Of a stretch of 11,640 nt of DNA, positions 5,261-11,640 are shown piece after piece. The position numbers and the translations under genes were made by a program. Under the pieces are notes generated by a model that did not search any database, was not told where the DNA came from, and saw nothing but the letters and a program-made list of their open reading frames with translations. Source of the DNA: Promethearchaeota archaeon (GTDB taxonomy: Archaea > Asgardarchaeota > Lokiarchaeia > Sigynarchaeales > SOKP01); contig JAGXNZ010000053.1 in the NCBI GenBank assembly GCA_019894655.1, positions 1 to 11,640 of the forward strand, read 5' to 3'. Position 1 is the stretch's first letter. Every line of letters begins with the position of its first letter.

Positions 5261-7540
5261 TTATTTATACAAATTAGAATCGCTTTCTTTAAATTTTTGG
5301 TCTTGTGCAAGTTGTTTTGCCAAAGTCTCATATTTCTCAATCGTTTCTTTTTGTAACGTTGATCCTATCTTTGTAAGCGCGAACTCAAAATGTTTAAATT
5401 CGACAAGATCAAAATCATCCAGCTTTTCTCTTATTGCTTGCATGCCCGCTTCTCTACACAGGTTTTCCAAATCTGCCCCACTATACCCTTCAGTCATTAA
5501 AGCTATGTTTTTCAAAGAAATACCCTTTTTAAGTGGCATATTTTTGGTGTGAACTTTTAATATCTTGATTCTCCCTTCGTAATCAGGTGCTACCACGTAT
5601 AATATTTTATCAATTCTTCCAGGTCGTAGTAGCGCGGGATCAACCAAATCAGGGCGATTGGTACTAGCTACAATAACGATTCCGCTATTACTCTCGATTC
5701 CATCCATTTCAGTTAATAATTGGGTAATTACCGTGTCGTAAACAGCTGATCCTTTCCATCCTCCTCGATTCGCCGTAAGAGCTTCAATTTCATCGAAATA
5801 TATAATAGAAGGGGCTAGTTCTCTGGCTTTTGCGAAGATACTCCTTATATTTTTTTCAGATTCACCAACCCATTTTGACATCAGTTCAGGGCCTTTAACG
5901 GTTATAAAATTTAATTGTGTTTCGCTGGCTATAGCTTCTGCTAAAAGTGTTTTTCCACAACCAGGAGGACCAAAAAGTAGAACCCCCCCAATAGGGCGAA
6001 TTCCCGCTTTCTTGAACAGTTTTGGATGCATTATTGGCCATTCAATGGCTTCCTTTAATTCTTGTTTTATTTCCTCTAATCCACCAATGTCATTCCAAGA
6101 AACTTCGGGAATATCTCTAAGATACTCTCTTAAAGCAGAGGGTTTTATTTCTTTGGATGCTTTTAGAAAATTCTTATCTTTGACAAATAATTTCTGAATG
6201 ACTTCAATTGGGATCTCTTCATCAATATTAACTTCAGGTAAAATATCTCTTATTGCATCCATAGCGGCTTCTCGAACGAAAGCCATGATATCTGCTCCAA
6301 CAAAACCGTGAGTGACATCAGAATAGTAATTTATATCCACATCATCTGCAACTGGCATTCCTCGAGTGTGAATCTTAAAAATTTCATTCCTTGCGCTCTT
6401 ATTTGGAACTCTAAATCGAATTTCGGTATCAAATCTTCCTGGTCTTCTTAGCGCCTGATCAATAGCGTCTACTCTGTTTGTAGCTCCAATCACGATCACT
6501 CCTTCTCTTCCTTTCATTCCGTCAAGAAGCGTAAGTAATTGAGACACTACTCGCCGTTCAACTTCCCCTGTGACTTCACTTCTTTTAGGGGCTATTGCGT
6601 CAAGTTCATCAATAAAAATTATTGTAGGTGCGTGTTTTTCAGCCTCGTTAAAAATATTTTTCAAATTTCTCTCGCTATCACCGTAAAATTTACTCATTAT
6701 CTCAGGACCATTAATAGTTATGAAATGAGCGTTTGCTTCCTGAGAAACCGCTTTTGCCATCAATGTCTTTCCTGTACCAGGAGGTCCGTAAAAAAGAACT
6801 CCTTTAGGGGGTTCAATGTTCAATCTTCGGAATAGTTCGGGATGTCTAATGGGTAATTCAATTACTTCCCTAATCCTTTGAATTTCATCAGTTAATCCTC
6901 CAACATCATCATAAGTAATAATTTCACCAGAAATATTTAGAAGAGCTACCTTTTTATTGATTTTTATCCTCGTATCTCGAGTAAATCTAACAACCTTATC
7001 GATTGGTCTTGTATTAAGTACTACTAATCTTAAGGGACCTAAAGTTGCTCTCTTCGGAGTTCCTCCCATATTGAGCATTCTCATAAAGCCATTCATGGGA
7101 TTGTTTCCGTCATCCGATTTAATAAAAGCCCCGGGAATATCTATCAAATCTCCAGTCATCACTGGTTTATCAATTAATTTCCCTTTTATGGCATCTGCTT
7201 GCTTCTTAATATCATAAATATCCTTAGTGGGTGCGAGTTCGATTTCTTTCGCGGGTTCCGCGTTAATGAATCGAATAGAAACGAATTCTCCAATAGTAGA
7301 TCCAAGGTTTAATCTTTGTATTCCGTCTATTCTTATAATCTCCTTTCCTTTATCAGCAAAGCTCGCTACAACAATACCCGCAGTTTTCTTCTTCCCATTA
7401 ATTTCTATAATATCACCAGTAGATAATCCTAAGCTTTCCATAATTGATTGGTCTACATAACATAAACTTCTTCCGCTACGACTAGATTCTAACCTTTCAA
7501 TTCTTAATTTTGCTGATTTAGTGATTCCTTCGTTATTCAT
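5261..7540 (-). CDS. cdc48: Cdc48/p97/VAT-type AAA+ ATPase with HbYX-like C-terminus
   Basis: A full-length 759-residue hexameric unfoldase. It has an N-terminal substrate/cofactor domain (about 8-200) and two AAA+ rings. D1: Walker A GPPGTGKT 252-259, Walker B IIFIDE 307-312, sensor ATN 353-355, arginine fingers R366/R369 and pore loop KFYG (284-287). D2: Walker A GPPGCGKT 524-531, Walker B IIYFDE 579-584, STN 626-628, arginine fingers R639/R642 and pore loop KWVG (556-559) with the aromatic needed for threading. PSALRE (467-472) precedes D2, as in p97. The last residues, LYK, fit the hydrophobic-Tyr-X motif that docks ATPases on the 20S proteasome, so coupling to proteolysis is likely. Residues about 139-166 form a Gly/Met/Asn-rich insertion in the N domain that I do not recall from other archaeal members. 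The ATG start is unambiguous. Confidence 0.97.
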   Translation of the reverse strand: MNNEGITKSAKLRIERLESSRSGRSLCYVDQSIMESLGLSTGDIIEINGKKKTAGIVVASFADKGKEIIRIDGIQRLNLGSTIGEFVSIRFINAEPAKEIELAPTKDIYDIKKQADAIKGKLIDKPVMTGDLIDIPGAFIKSDDGNNPMNGFMRMLNMGGTPKRATLGPLRLVVLNTRPIDKVVRFTRDTRIKINKKVALLNISGEIITYDDVGGLTDEIQRIREVIELPIRHPELFRRLNIEPPKGVLFYGPPGTGKTLMAKAVSQEANAHFITINGPEIMSKFYGDSERNLKNIFNEAEKHAPTIIFIDELDAIAPKRSEVTGEVERRVVSQLLTLLDGMKGREGVIVIGATNRVDAIDQALRRPGRFDTEIRFRVPNKSARNEIFKIHTRGMPVADDVDINYYSDVTHGFVGADIMAFVREAAMDAIRDILPEVNIDEEIPIEVIQKLFVKDKNFLKASKEIKPSALREYLRDIPEVSWNDIGGLEEIKQELKEAIEWPIMHPKLFKKAGIRPIGGVLLFGPPGCGKTLLAEAIASETQLNFITVKGPELMSKWVGESEKNIRSIFAKARELAPSIIYFDEIEALTANRGGWKGSAVYDTVITQLLTEMDGIESNSGIVIVASTNRPDLVDPALLRPGRIDKILYVVAPDYEGRIKILKVHTKNMPLKKGISLKNIALMTEGYSGADLENLCREAGMQAIREKLDDFDLVEFKHFEFALTKIGSTLQKETIEKYETLAKQLAQDQKFKESDSNLYK

Positions 7541-7787
7541 TTTATTAGATATCTTCTTTTTTATTATCCTATTTTAAGAAAAATAATGGTACTTTATTTT
7601 CTTTTGTATTATTTGATATAACGAGTCATGTTAGTTTGACAAACCACCATTTAAAGTTATAATTTCTTATTTGGTGAAAAAATGCAATTCATAGCTAATT
7701 ATATCTATATTTAACTTTATCTAATAAAAATAAACCAAATTTTAGATTTATTTTAATTAATCAAAACTAAAACCAAACGCTACGGTG
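7541..7787. other. Spacer between cdc48 and the PSTK-like gene
   Basis: These 247 bases carry the upstream region of cdc48 and the 3' end of the upstream minus-strand gene. On the minus strand CTTAAAATAG near 7569-7578 is a weak TATA candidate for cdc48. T-rich stretches just after the kinase stop (rc GTTTGGTTTTAGTTTTG, near 7763-7779) may terminate the kinase transcript. No gene, RNA or repeat is recognised. Confidence 0.3.
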
Positions 7788-8579
7788 TCAAATTAGATTA
7801 ATATTTAGGTTTTTCGTTAAATATCTTTTAAAATCATCCAAAATTGCTTTTGTATCAGATAAATTTTTCGGTTTGTTTTTGATATAGAATCTCCTATACT
7901 TTAATATATCATCTTTGTGAGTTAAATTTTGAGGAACATCTAAAAGCCTTCCCACATATTTGCGTGTAATAAGGTCTAAAGTTTCTAGATTTGAAGTGTG
8001 AAGTGACTTTTTAACTGTTGTTTCCTTTTTTTTTTTTTTAAGATCTTCTGCTATTTCTTTGATGAGTTCTTCTACAAATTTGACTAGATCACTAGATTGA
8101 GTTGAATTATAAGTTTTGAATGGGTAATCCCATCTATATTTTTTAAAATTATCAAATCTATTATGAATTTTTTGAATTATCATGTTTGGGATAGGTTTAC
8201 CCCTGTTCTTATTGCGCTTCAAACAAAGTTCTAGAGGCGTAGATATATGAACTATATAATAATTTATACTTAAGTCATCAGCAATAGATTTTAAATCATG
8301 TCTCATGCTAGTATAGTAGTTTAAATCGTCATTTATAACTATCATACCTTTTTTGAGGTATTCTCTTACTTTTTCAAGTGTTTCTTCTCTTACCCGAGGT
8401 TCCTTCTGAAAATCAAAATTTTTTGGTGATATATAATCTCTTAATAAGTCTGGATCGATAATTTTAACCTCCACTTGAAAGTAGAGATTTAATTTCTTTT
8501 TTATATTATTAGCGAATGTAGTTTTTCCCGATGCGGGTAATCCCACTAATATGATGAGAAAATTACTTTTAATATTCAA
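7788..8579 (-). CDS. pstK: L-seryl-tRNA(Sec) kinase (PSTK)-like P-loop kinase
   Basis: A 263-residue protein that strongly resembles archaeal PSTK (MJ1538 type). PSTK phosphorylates Ser-tRNA(Sec), after which SepSecS converts it to Sec-tRNA(Sec). Seen: P-loop GLPASGKTT 13-21, D42 in the IIDPDLLRD region, DDLNYYTSMRHDL 84-96, the RxxxR lid motif R122/R126, PIPN near 129-132, and FDNFKKYRWDYPF 142-154. After a lysine-rich linker (181-185) comes a helical domain (about 200-257) matching the PSTK tRNA-binding C-terminal domain. KTI12 is the related alternative, but I recall archaea using PSTK. It starts at TTG 8577-8579, overlapping the end of the upstream GIY-YIG gene by 11 nt, so translational coupling is likely. 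It is the only complete gene here that stops with TGA. The linker is encoded by a 14-base A run. Confidence 0.75.
   Translation of the reverse strand: MNIKSNFLIILVGLPASGKTTFANNIKKKLNLYFQVEVKIIDPDLLRDYISPKNFDFQKEPRVREETLEKVREYLKKGMIVINDDLNYYTSMRHDLKSIADDLSINYYIVHISTPLELCLKRNKNRGKPIPNMIIQKIHNRFDNFKKYRWDYPFKTYNSTQSSDLVKFVEELIKEIAEDLKKKKKETTVKKSLHTSNLETLDLITRKYVGRLLDVPQNLTHKDDILKYRRFYIKNKPKNLSDTKAILDDFKRYLTKNLNINLI
8026..8039 (-). repeat. 14-base A homopolymer (coding strand) in the PSTK-like gene
   Basis: Fourteen T on the plus strand read as 14 A in the gene and encode the Lys181-185 linker between the kinase and the C-terminal tRNA-binding part. Slippage by one base would detach the C-terminal domain from the kinase. 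The length equals that of the run in the CPBP gene. Confidence 0.9.
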
Positions 8580-8853
8580 TTAGCTCCTCTTCATTGAAAG
8601 TTCTTATAAGTATTATTTTCTCTTTCCTTGAATATGTTTTAATTTCTAACTCTCGCTTCATAGCAGTCCTTCTCTCGAGAAAAGTTTCAAAATACTTAAG
8701 TTTTATACTCTTTTTACCGCGACAAAATTTAGCACCGGTCCCCTTTTTATGTTCTTCTAATCTTCTTTGTAGATTATTAGTATACCCCGTGTAGAATCTC
8801 TTTTTATTACTCTTCGCAATCGTTTCTAAAATATACACATAGTAAAGGGACAT
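8569..8853 (-). CDS. GIY-YIG nuclease-superfamily protein (UPF0213/YhbQ-like)
   Basis: A 94-residue single-domain protein. The GIY and YIG equivalents are VYI (residues 6-8) and YTG (21-23). They are followed by NNLQRRLEEH with the family arginine R30/R31, GAKFCRGK, and the metal-binding glutamate E68 in MKRELEIK. Length and layout match stand-alone UPF0213-type members, which may cut branched or damaged DNA; the biological role is uncertain. The frame can extend 11 codons to TTG 8886, but a TATA-like AAATAAATA at 8888-8896 would place transcription start near 8868, downstream of that TTG. ATG 8853 therefore fits better and gives the usual family start just before YYVYIL. The stop overlaps the start of the PSTK-like gene, making a two-gene operon. 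A functional link to selenocysteine synthesis is not evident. Confidence 0.85.
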   Translation of the reverse strand: MSLYYVYILETIAKSNKKRFYTGYTNNLQRRLEEHKKGTGAKFCRGKKSIKLKYFETFLERRTAMKRELEIKTYSRKEKIILIRTFNEEELIEY

Positions 8854-8887
8854 AGCAGAATCACTATTTGTAAGATAATTTTTCAAG

Positions 8888-8896
8888 TATTTATTT
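8888..8896 (-). promoter_or_regulatory. TATA-like box for the GIY-YIG/PSTK operon
   Basis: The minus strand reads AAATAAATA about 35-43 nt before ATG 8853. A TSS about 25 nt downstream would leave a leader near 15 nt. This placement argues against the TTG start at 8886. Confidence 0.4.
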
Positions 8897-9073
8897 TTTT
8901 TGGCAAAACTATCGCATTTTATCTTTATTAAAAGAAAATCTAAAGATCCTCAATATATAATTTGTGTGTAACAAATTAATCTACTAAAAATTAAATTTAT
9001 TAATATAAACTTTTATAATTTTTAAGAAAGTATTAGGTTTTTTTGGTGAGTTACTTTTCCTCTAGGTATTTGT

Positions 9074-9691
9074 TTGATTAAGTGGGATGAAGTTCTTGGT
9101 GGAAACATATACATGAAGTTTCCAGAACATTTAGAGATTCTGGATAATGTAGTGCAACAAATTCAAATTTCCCATAATTTTATTGAATCTTACATTACTA
9201 TTGAAGAAAAAAATTGGAACTCAATTTCCTATTATAACGAAGATAGGGAAATAATCATCGTACTAGTATTAGATAAGTACGATGATGGTTCAGATTATAC
9301 TGTTATATTAGATGAATTTAAAAAAGAGCTCGAGCTAGAACTAAACGAAACTGAGCTTAAAAAACACTTGGAAAGAATCTATAACTTATCTTTAAATGTG
9401 TTTAGAACAAGAGATGAAGTAATAGGAAAGTTAAGTAATCAAGTAGCTCAACTAAAAACAATGGAATATGACTTGAGAAGACGGTTTGAGAAGATAGCTA
9501 AAGCAGACCATCTTAAAGTAAAAAGTAAAATCCAATTCTTGTTAGCTGTAAAAAACGAGATGAAATATATAGAACTACAAAAATCTATTGACACTAGCAA
9601 AAATTGGCTCGATAAAGTTTTAGAAACTCTAACACAGAACAAGATTATTGGATATAATAACAAAAAGGATACATATTATCTTATTTTTTAA
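9074..9691 (+). CDS. Unrecognised two-part protein with probable C-terminal winged helix
   Basis: A 205-residue soluble protein that I cannot assign to a named family. Residues 1-110 look like a compact alpha/beta domain: WDEVLGGNIYMKFPE (4-18), a helix, then SISYYNED and the hydrophobic strand EIIIVLVLD (59-67). This is loosely reminiscent of the small longin/roadblock-type domains common in Asgard genomes, but that is a guess. Residues 112-145 are charged and helical. Residues 148-205 read as a winged helix: KIQFLLAVK, IELQKSIDTS, a recognition-helix-like NWLDKVLETLTQ, then NKIIGYN and YYLIF as wing strands. A sensor-plus-DNA-binding regulator is the simplest reading. The start is TTG 9074; the ATG at 9113 would cut the WDEVLGG segment. 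No other start lies between the TTG and the stop at 9047. Confidence 0.65.
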   Translation: MIKWDEVLGGNIYMKFPEHLEILDNVVQQIQISHNFIESYITIEEKNWNSISYYNEDREIIIVLVLDKYDDGSDYTVILDEFKKELELELNETELKKHLERIYNLSLNVFRTRDEVIGKLSNQVAQLKTMEYDLRRRFEKIAKADHLKVKSKIQFLLAVKNEMKYIELQKSIDTSKNWLDKVLETLTQNKIIGYNNKKDTYYLIF

Positions 9692-9798
9692 ATTATTTAA
9701 ATATCTTGAATGGCTGTTCTATAAAGAATTACATTATTAAAATGGTCATTATTTTCATTATTAATAAATTATAATTTTAATTTTTAATAGTAGCTGAA

Positions 9799-10938
9799 TT
9801 GATAATGAACCTTTCAGAAGAAGAGCAACAAGAAGTTCTAAAAGTAATGAAATCTCAGATGCTAACATTATTACATGGTGAGTTTGTCGGTAAATTCGAA
9901 GAGGAATTCGCTCGTTATATTGGTGTAAAGCATGCTATAGCAGTCAATACTGGTACAGCAGCACTTCACATAGCTATTGCCGCGTTAAATATTGGTCCAG
10001 GGGACGAGGTTATTGTCCCCCCATTTACATTTATCGCGAGCGCAAGTTCAATACTACACAATAATGCAATACCTATTTTTGCAGATATTGACGATAAAAC
10101 TTATACCTTAGATCCCAATTCTGTAAGGAAAAATATTACTGAGAAAACGAAAGCTATTCTCCCAGTTCATTTGGCAGGAATTAGTGCAGATATGAGCGAA
10201 CTTATGGATATTGCAAGCGATAATGGAATATATGTAATAGAGGACGCAGCACAATCTATTGGAACGCAATGTTATGATAAAAAAGTTGGTGCTATAGGGC
10301 ATCTCGGTTGTTTTAGCTTTTATCCTTCAAAGAATATGACTACAGGAGAAGGTGGGATGATTACTACTAATGATGGCGAATTAGCTGAGCAATGTCGATT
10401 ACTCAGACATCATGGAGAACCAGAATGGTACGTGTATAATAGATTAGGATACAACTATAGAATGACAGAAATTCAAGCCGCGATTGGGAGAGTTCAACTA
10501 AGAAAACTAGACTCTTTTATCAGTATTCGGAACAAGAACGCAAAATATCTCTCAGAAGGAACATTCAATTTGAAAGGCATTAGTCCTCCTTTTGTTCCTG
10601 AATATTGTGAACCCGCGTTTAATTATTGGATTGGAAGGCTAGATCCTGATGTATTAGGAATTACAAAAACTCAATTCCTAGACCGATTTCCAAGGAGCAA
10701 GGTTCTATATCCAAAACCTCTTTATAAAACAAAATTATTCCAAAAAAAAATTGCGTACTCAAAAGGCTGTCCTTGGTCATGCCCTTTCTATGATAAAGAA
10801 ATTAATTATAATGAAGTTCATTTGCCAATCGTAGAGAAAGTAACTCAAGAAATATTTGCTTTAGATATCCATCCTAATATATCTAAGGAATCCCTTGAGG
10901 ATAGCATAGAAATAATGAAAAAAATTTCAGAAAATTAA
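9799..10938 (+). CDS. DegT/DnrJ/EryC1/StrS-family sugar aminotransferase
   Basis: A 379-residue PLP enzyme of the family that aminates keto-sugar nucleotides for glycans, lipopolysaccharide-like polymers or antibiotics. Seen: TGTAALHIAIAAL (51-63), GPGDEVIVPPFTFIA (66-80), PVHLAG (122-127), EDAAQSIG (148-155) with the pyridine-binding D149, the Schiff-base lysine K178 in FSFYPSKNMTTGEGG, and GYNYRMTEIQAAIG (217-230). The start is TTG 9799 or ATG 9805. Either way the usual N-terminal segment (I/VPL-KP-like, before the first helix) is a few residues short, and a TAA at 9778-9780 closes the frame upstream. The C-terminal part carries C324 and C328 in GCPWSCPF. No other sugar-nucleotide gene is in the window, so the product sugar cannot be named. 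A TATA-like AAATTATA near 9766 suggests a short leader. Confidence 0.92.
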   Translation: MIMNLSEEEQQEVLKVMKSQMLTLLHGEFVGKFEEEFARYIGVKHAIAVNTGTAALHIAIAALNIGPGDEVIVPPFTFIASASSILHNNAIPIFADIDDKTYTLDPNSVRKNITEKTKAILPVHLAGISADMSELMDIASDNGIYVIEDAAQSIGTQCYDKKVGAIGHLGCFSFYPSKNMTTGEGGMITTNDGELAEQCRLLRHHGEPEWYVYNRLGYNYRMTEIQAAIGRVQLRKLDSFISIRNKNAKYLSEGTFNLKGISPPFVPEYCEPAFNYWIGRLDPDVLGITKTQFLDRFPRSKVLYPKPLYKTKLFQKKIAYSKGCPWSCPFYDKEINYNEVHLPIVEKVTQEIFALDIHPNISKESLEDSIEIMKKISEN

Positions 10939-10946
10939 CAATAAAA

Positions 10947-10957
10947 TTCTTTTTTTT
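10947..10957 (+). terminator. T-tract terminator candidate after the DegT-family gene
   Basis: TTCTTTTTTTT begins nine bases after the TAA stop of the aminotransferase. It is a typical archaeal U-rich termination site by sequence and position. Confidence 0.5.
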
Positions 10958-10971
10958 AATGAAGATATTAC

Positions 10972-11005
10972 CGGGATATTATTAAAGATGATAAATAATA
11001 TTCCG
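10972..11005 (+). promoter_or_regulatory. 12-bp hairpin before the orphan gene at 11018
   Basis: CGGGATATTATT (10972-10983) pairs with AATAATATTCCG (10994-11005) over 12 positions, with one G-U pair and a 10-nt loop. GATATTA-type words recur at 10964-10970, 10975-10981 and 11005-11011. It lies between the preceding T-tract and ATG 11018. It could be a leader hairpin, an operator for a dimeric regulator, or part of a terminator region. Confidence 0.5.
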
Positions 11006-11017
11006 ATATTATAGATT

Positions 11018-11371
11018 ATGTCATTGTCTTTAAAGAGGAATAAATTTCTCCAATTATTTCATAATATCAGCAATAGTAAGATTAGACATAGAGGACCTTT
11101 AATTTTAAGATTGTACGGCCTGTTAAATGAGTTAGACTTCGAGAACGAAAATCGGTTCATTCTTTGTAACTTTATCGACCAAAATAGTGAGCTTTTCAGT
11201 TTAAGTAGAGATATTTACGATATTAATAATAATGTAACCTTAAACCAGTTGTTTCTATTCGCATATAGTAAAGCAAGGATCAACAATCTTATACCAAATC
11301 TTTATTCTGAATATATTAATTCTATAAATGCTATATCTCAAAAAATAGACGCTCAATCAAATCTATCTTAA
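11018..11371 (+). CDS. Orphan small protein upstream of a GTPase
   Basis: A 117-residue protein that I do not recognise. It is basic at the N-terminus (MSLSLKRNK), mostly helical in appearance, with single phenylalanine/leucine-rich amphipathic stretches (RGPLILRLYGLLNELDF, residues 25-41; TLNQLFLFAY, about 74-83). It has one cysteine, no signal peptide and no convincing membrane helix. The ATG start is 12 nt after the hairpin at 10972-11005, and no Shine-Dalgarno is seen. The next gene, 126 bp downstream on the same strand, is a Rab-like GTPase. That resembles the pairing of the V4R-like gene with the first GTPase, so a GTPase-associated role is possible, on position only. Codon use is AT-rich like its neighbours. 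Coding status is moderately supported by length and balanced composition. Confidence 0.55.
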   Translation: MSLSLKRNKFLQLFHNISNSKIRHRGPLILRLYGLLNELDFENENRFILCNFIDQNSELFSLSRDIYDINNNVTLNQLFLFAYSKARINNLIPNLYSEYINSINAISQKIDAQSNLS

Positions 11372-11398
11372 ATCTCATGTATAGATTTAAAAATATCA

Positions 11399-11414
11399 TT
11401 TAAATATAAATATA
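11399..11414 (+). promoter_or_regulatory. TATA-like region for the second GTPase
   Basis: TTTAAATATAAATATA lies about 85-100 nt before the ATG at 11498 and would give a leader of roughly 70 nt. A second AT-rich candidate (TTTTTAAAAA near 11437) is closer. Neither can be chosen from sequence alone. Confidence 0.3.
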
Positions 11415-11478
11415 GATCCGTAAGTTAAGACAAAATTTTTAAAAATGATAATTATTATTATGAATATAATACAAGTTA

Positions 11479-11496
11479 ATTGTTAAACTGAACAAT
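11479..11496 (+). promoter_or_regulatory. Short inverted repeat just before the second GTPase start
   Basis: ATTGTT and AACAAT form a perfect 6-bp inverted repeat around AAACTG, ending one base before the ATG at 11498. It could be an operator or a small hairpin that masks the start. A chance palindrome is quite possible in such AT-rich sequence. Confidence 0.25.
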
Positions 11497-11497
11497 C

Positions 11498-11640
11498 ATG
11501 AGTATCGAAGCGAATTATATTGTGAAGATATGTTTACTTGGAGAAGCTAATGTTGGTAAAACTTCATTAGTGTATAGATTTATCGAAAATAAATTTAGAG
11601 GAAATTACAAAAGCACTCTTGGTGTAAACCTTTTAAAGAA
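11498..11640 (+). CDS. Second Rab/Ras-like small GTPase, 3'-truncated by the window
   Basis: An ATG-started frame runs off the right edge after 47 codons. Its N-terminus is unmistakably a small GTPase: strand IVKICLLG, then the P-loop GEANVGKTS at residues 15-23 (K21, T22), helix SLVYRFIENKF, and switch I YKSTLGVN with threonine T40. It parallels the GTPase at 2099-2662 (GQSAVGKTS, YKPTLGAN) yet differs enough to be a separate paralogue. The loop position matching Ras Gly12 is alanine here and serine in the first protein. The G3 to G5 motifs and the C-terminus lie outside the window, so a lipid anchor cannot be judged. The ATG gives a normal-length N-terminal lead and is preceded by a small inverted repeat. 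Confidence 0.9.
   Translation, partial: MSIEANYIVKICLLGEANVGKTSLVYRFIENKFRGNYKSTLGVNLLK

Noticed and set aside
6539..7460. Plus-strand frames opposite cdc48
   Set aside because: Antisense shadows of a strongly conserved gene with no recognisable content.
8854..8886. TTG start at 8886 for the GIY-YIG protein
   Set aside because: It lies at the edge of the TATA-like box and adds 11 residues before the usual family start; ATG 8853 fits better.

Overview
The window looks like AT-rich archaeal DNA, most likely from an Asgard archaeon of the Lokiarchaeia type. The case rests on gene content. There are two Rab/Ras-like small GTPases with eukaryote-like G motifs, the second running off the right edge. 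There is a V4R/TRAPP-fold-like protein beside the first GTPase, a two-ring Cdc48/p97 ATPase, the C-terminal part of a tetraether-lipid-synthase-like (Tes) radical SAM enzyme, and a protein that closely resembles archaeal L-seryl-tRNA(Sec) kinase (PSTK). Starts lack clear Shine-Dalgarno sequences, several are TTG, and A/T-rich TATA-like boxes precede genes, all of which fit an archaeon. The taxonomic call is inference; no rRNA is present.

Layout, left to right. 1-1281 (+): 5'-truncated Tes-like radical SAM enzyme. 1422-2662 (+): V4R/TRAPP-like protein, then a Rab-like GTPase. 2741-3901 (+): class I/II PLP aminotransferase. 3902-5260: a loose, partly decayed-looking zone around a CPBP (CAAX-protease-like) membrane protein at 4146-4943, with a 37-codon ORF before it and a minus-strand protein-like remnant after it. 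5261-7540 (-): Cdc48. 7788-8853 (-): GIY-YIG protein overlapping the PSTK-like kinase. 9074-9691 (+): unrecognised protein with a probable C-terminal winged helix. 9799-10938 (+): DegT/DnrJ/EryC1/StrS-family sugar aminotransferase. 11018-11371 (+): orphan small protein behind a strong hairpin. 11498-11640 (+): start of a second Rab-like GTPase.

How the parts may work together. The Tes-like enzyme (membrane-spanning lipids), the CPBP membrane protein and the DegT aminotransferase (nucleotide-sugar/glycan modification) concern the cell envelope. The GTPases and the V4R/TRAPP-like protein suggest a primitive membrane-trafficking or signalling module. Cdc48 ends in an HbYX-type tail and probably feeds the 20S proteasome. 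The PSTK-like gene predicts that the organism decodes UGA as selenocysteine, so any UGA-interrupted frame from this genome deserves care. Apart from the GIY-YIG/PSTK pair, most genes seem to be transcribed singly or in loose pairs.

The most notable points are the PSTK-like gene overlapping a GIY-YIG gene, the V4R/TRAPP-like plus Rab-like pair, two separate 14-nt A homopolymers inside coding sequences, a 12-bp hairpin before the orphan gene, and the HbYX tail of Cdc48. I do not see a CRISPR array, transposon, rRNA or tRNA gene.
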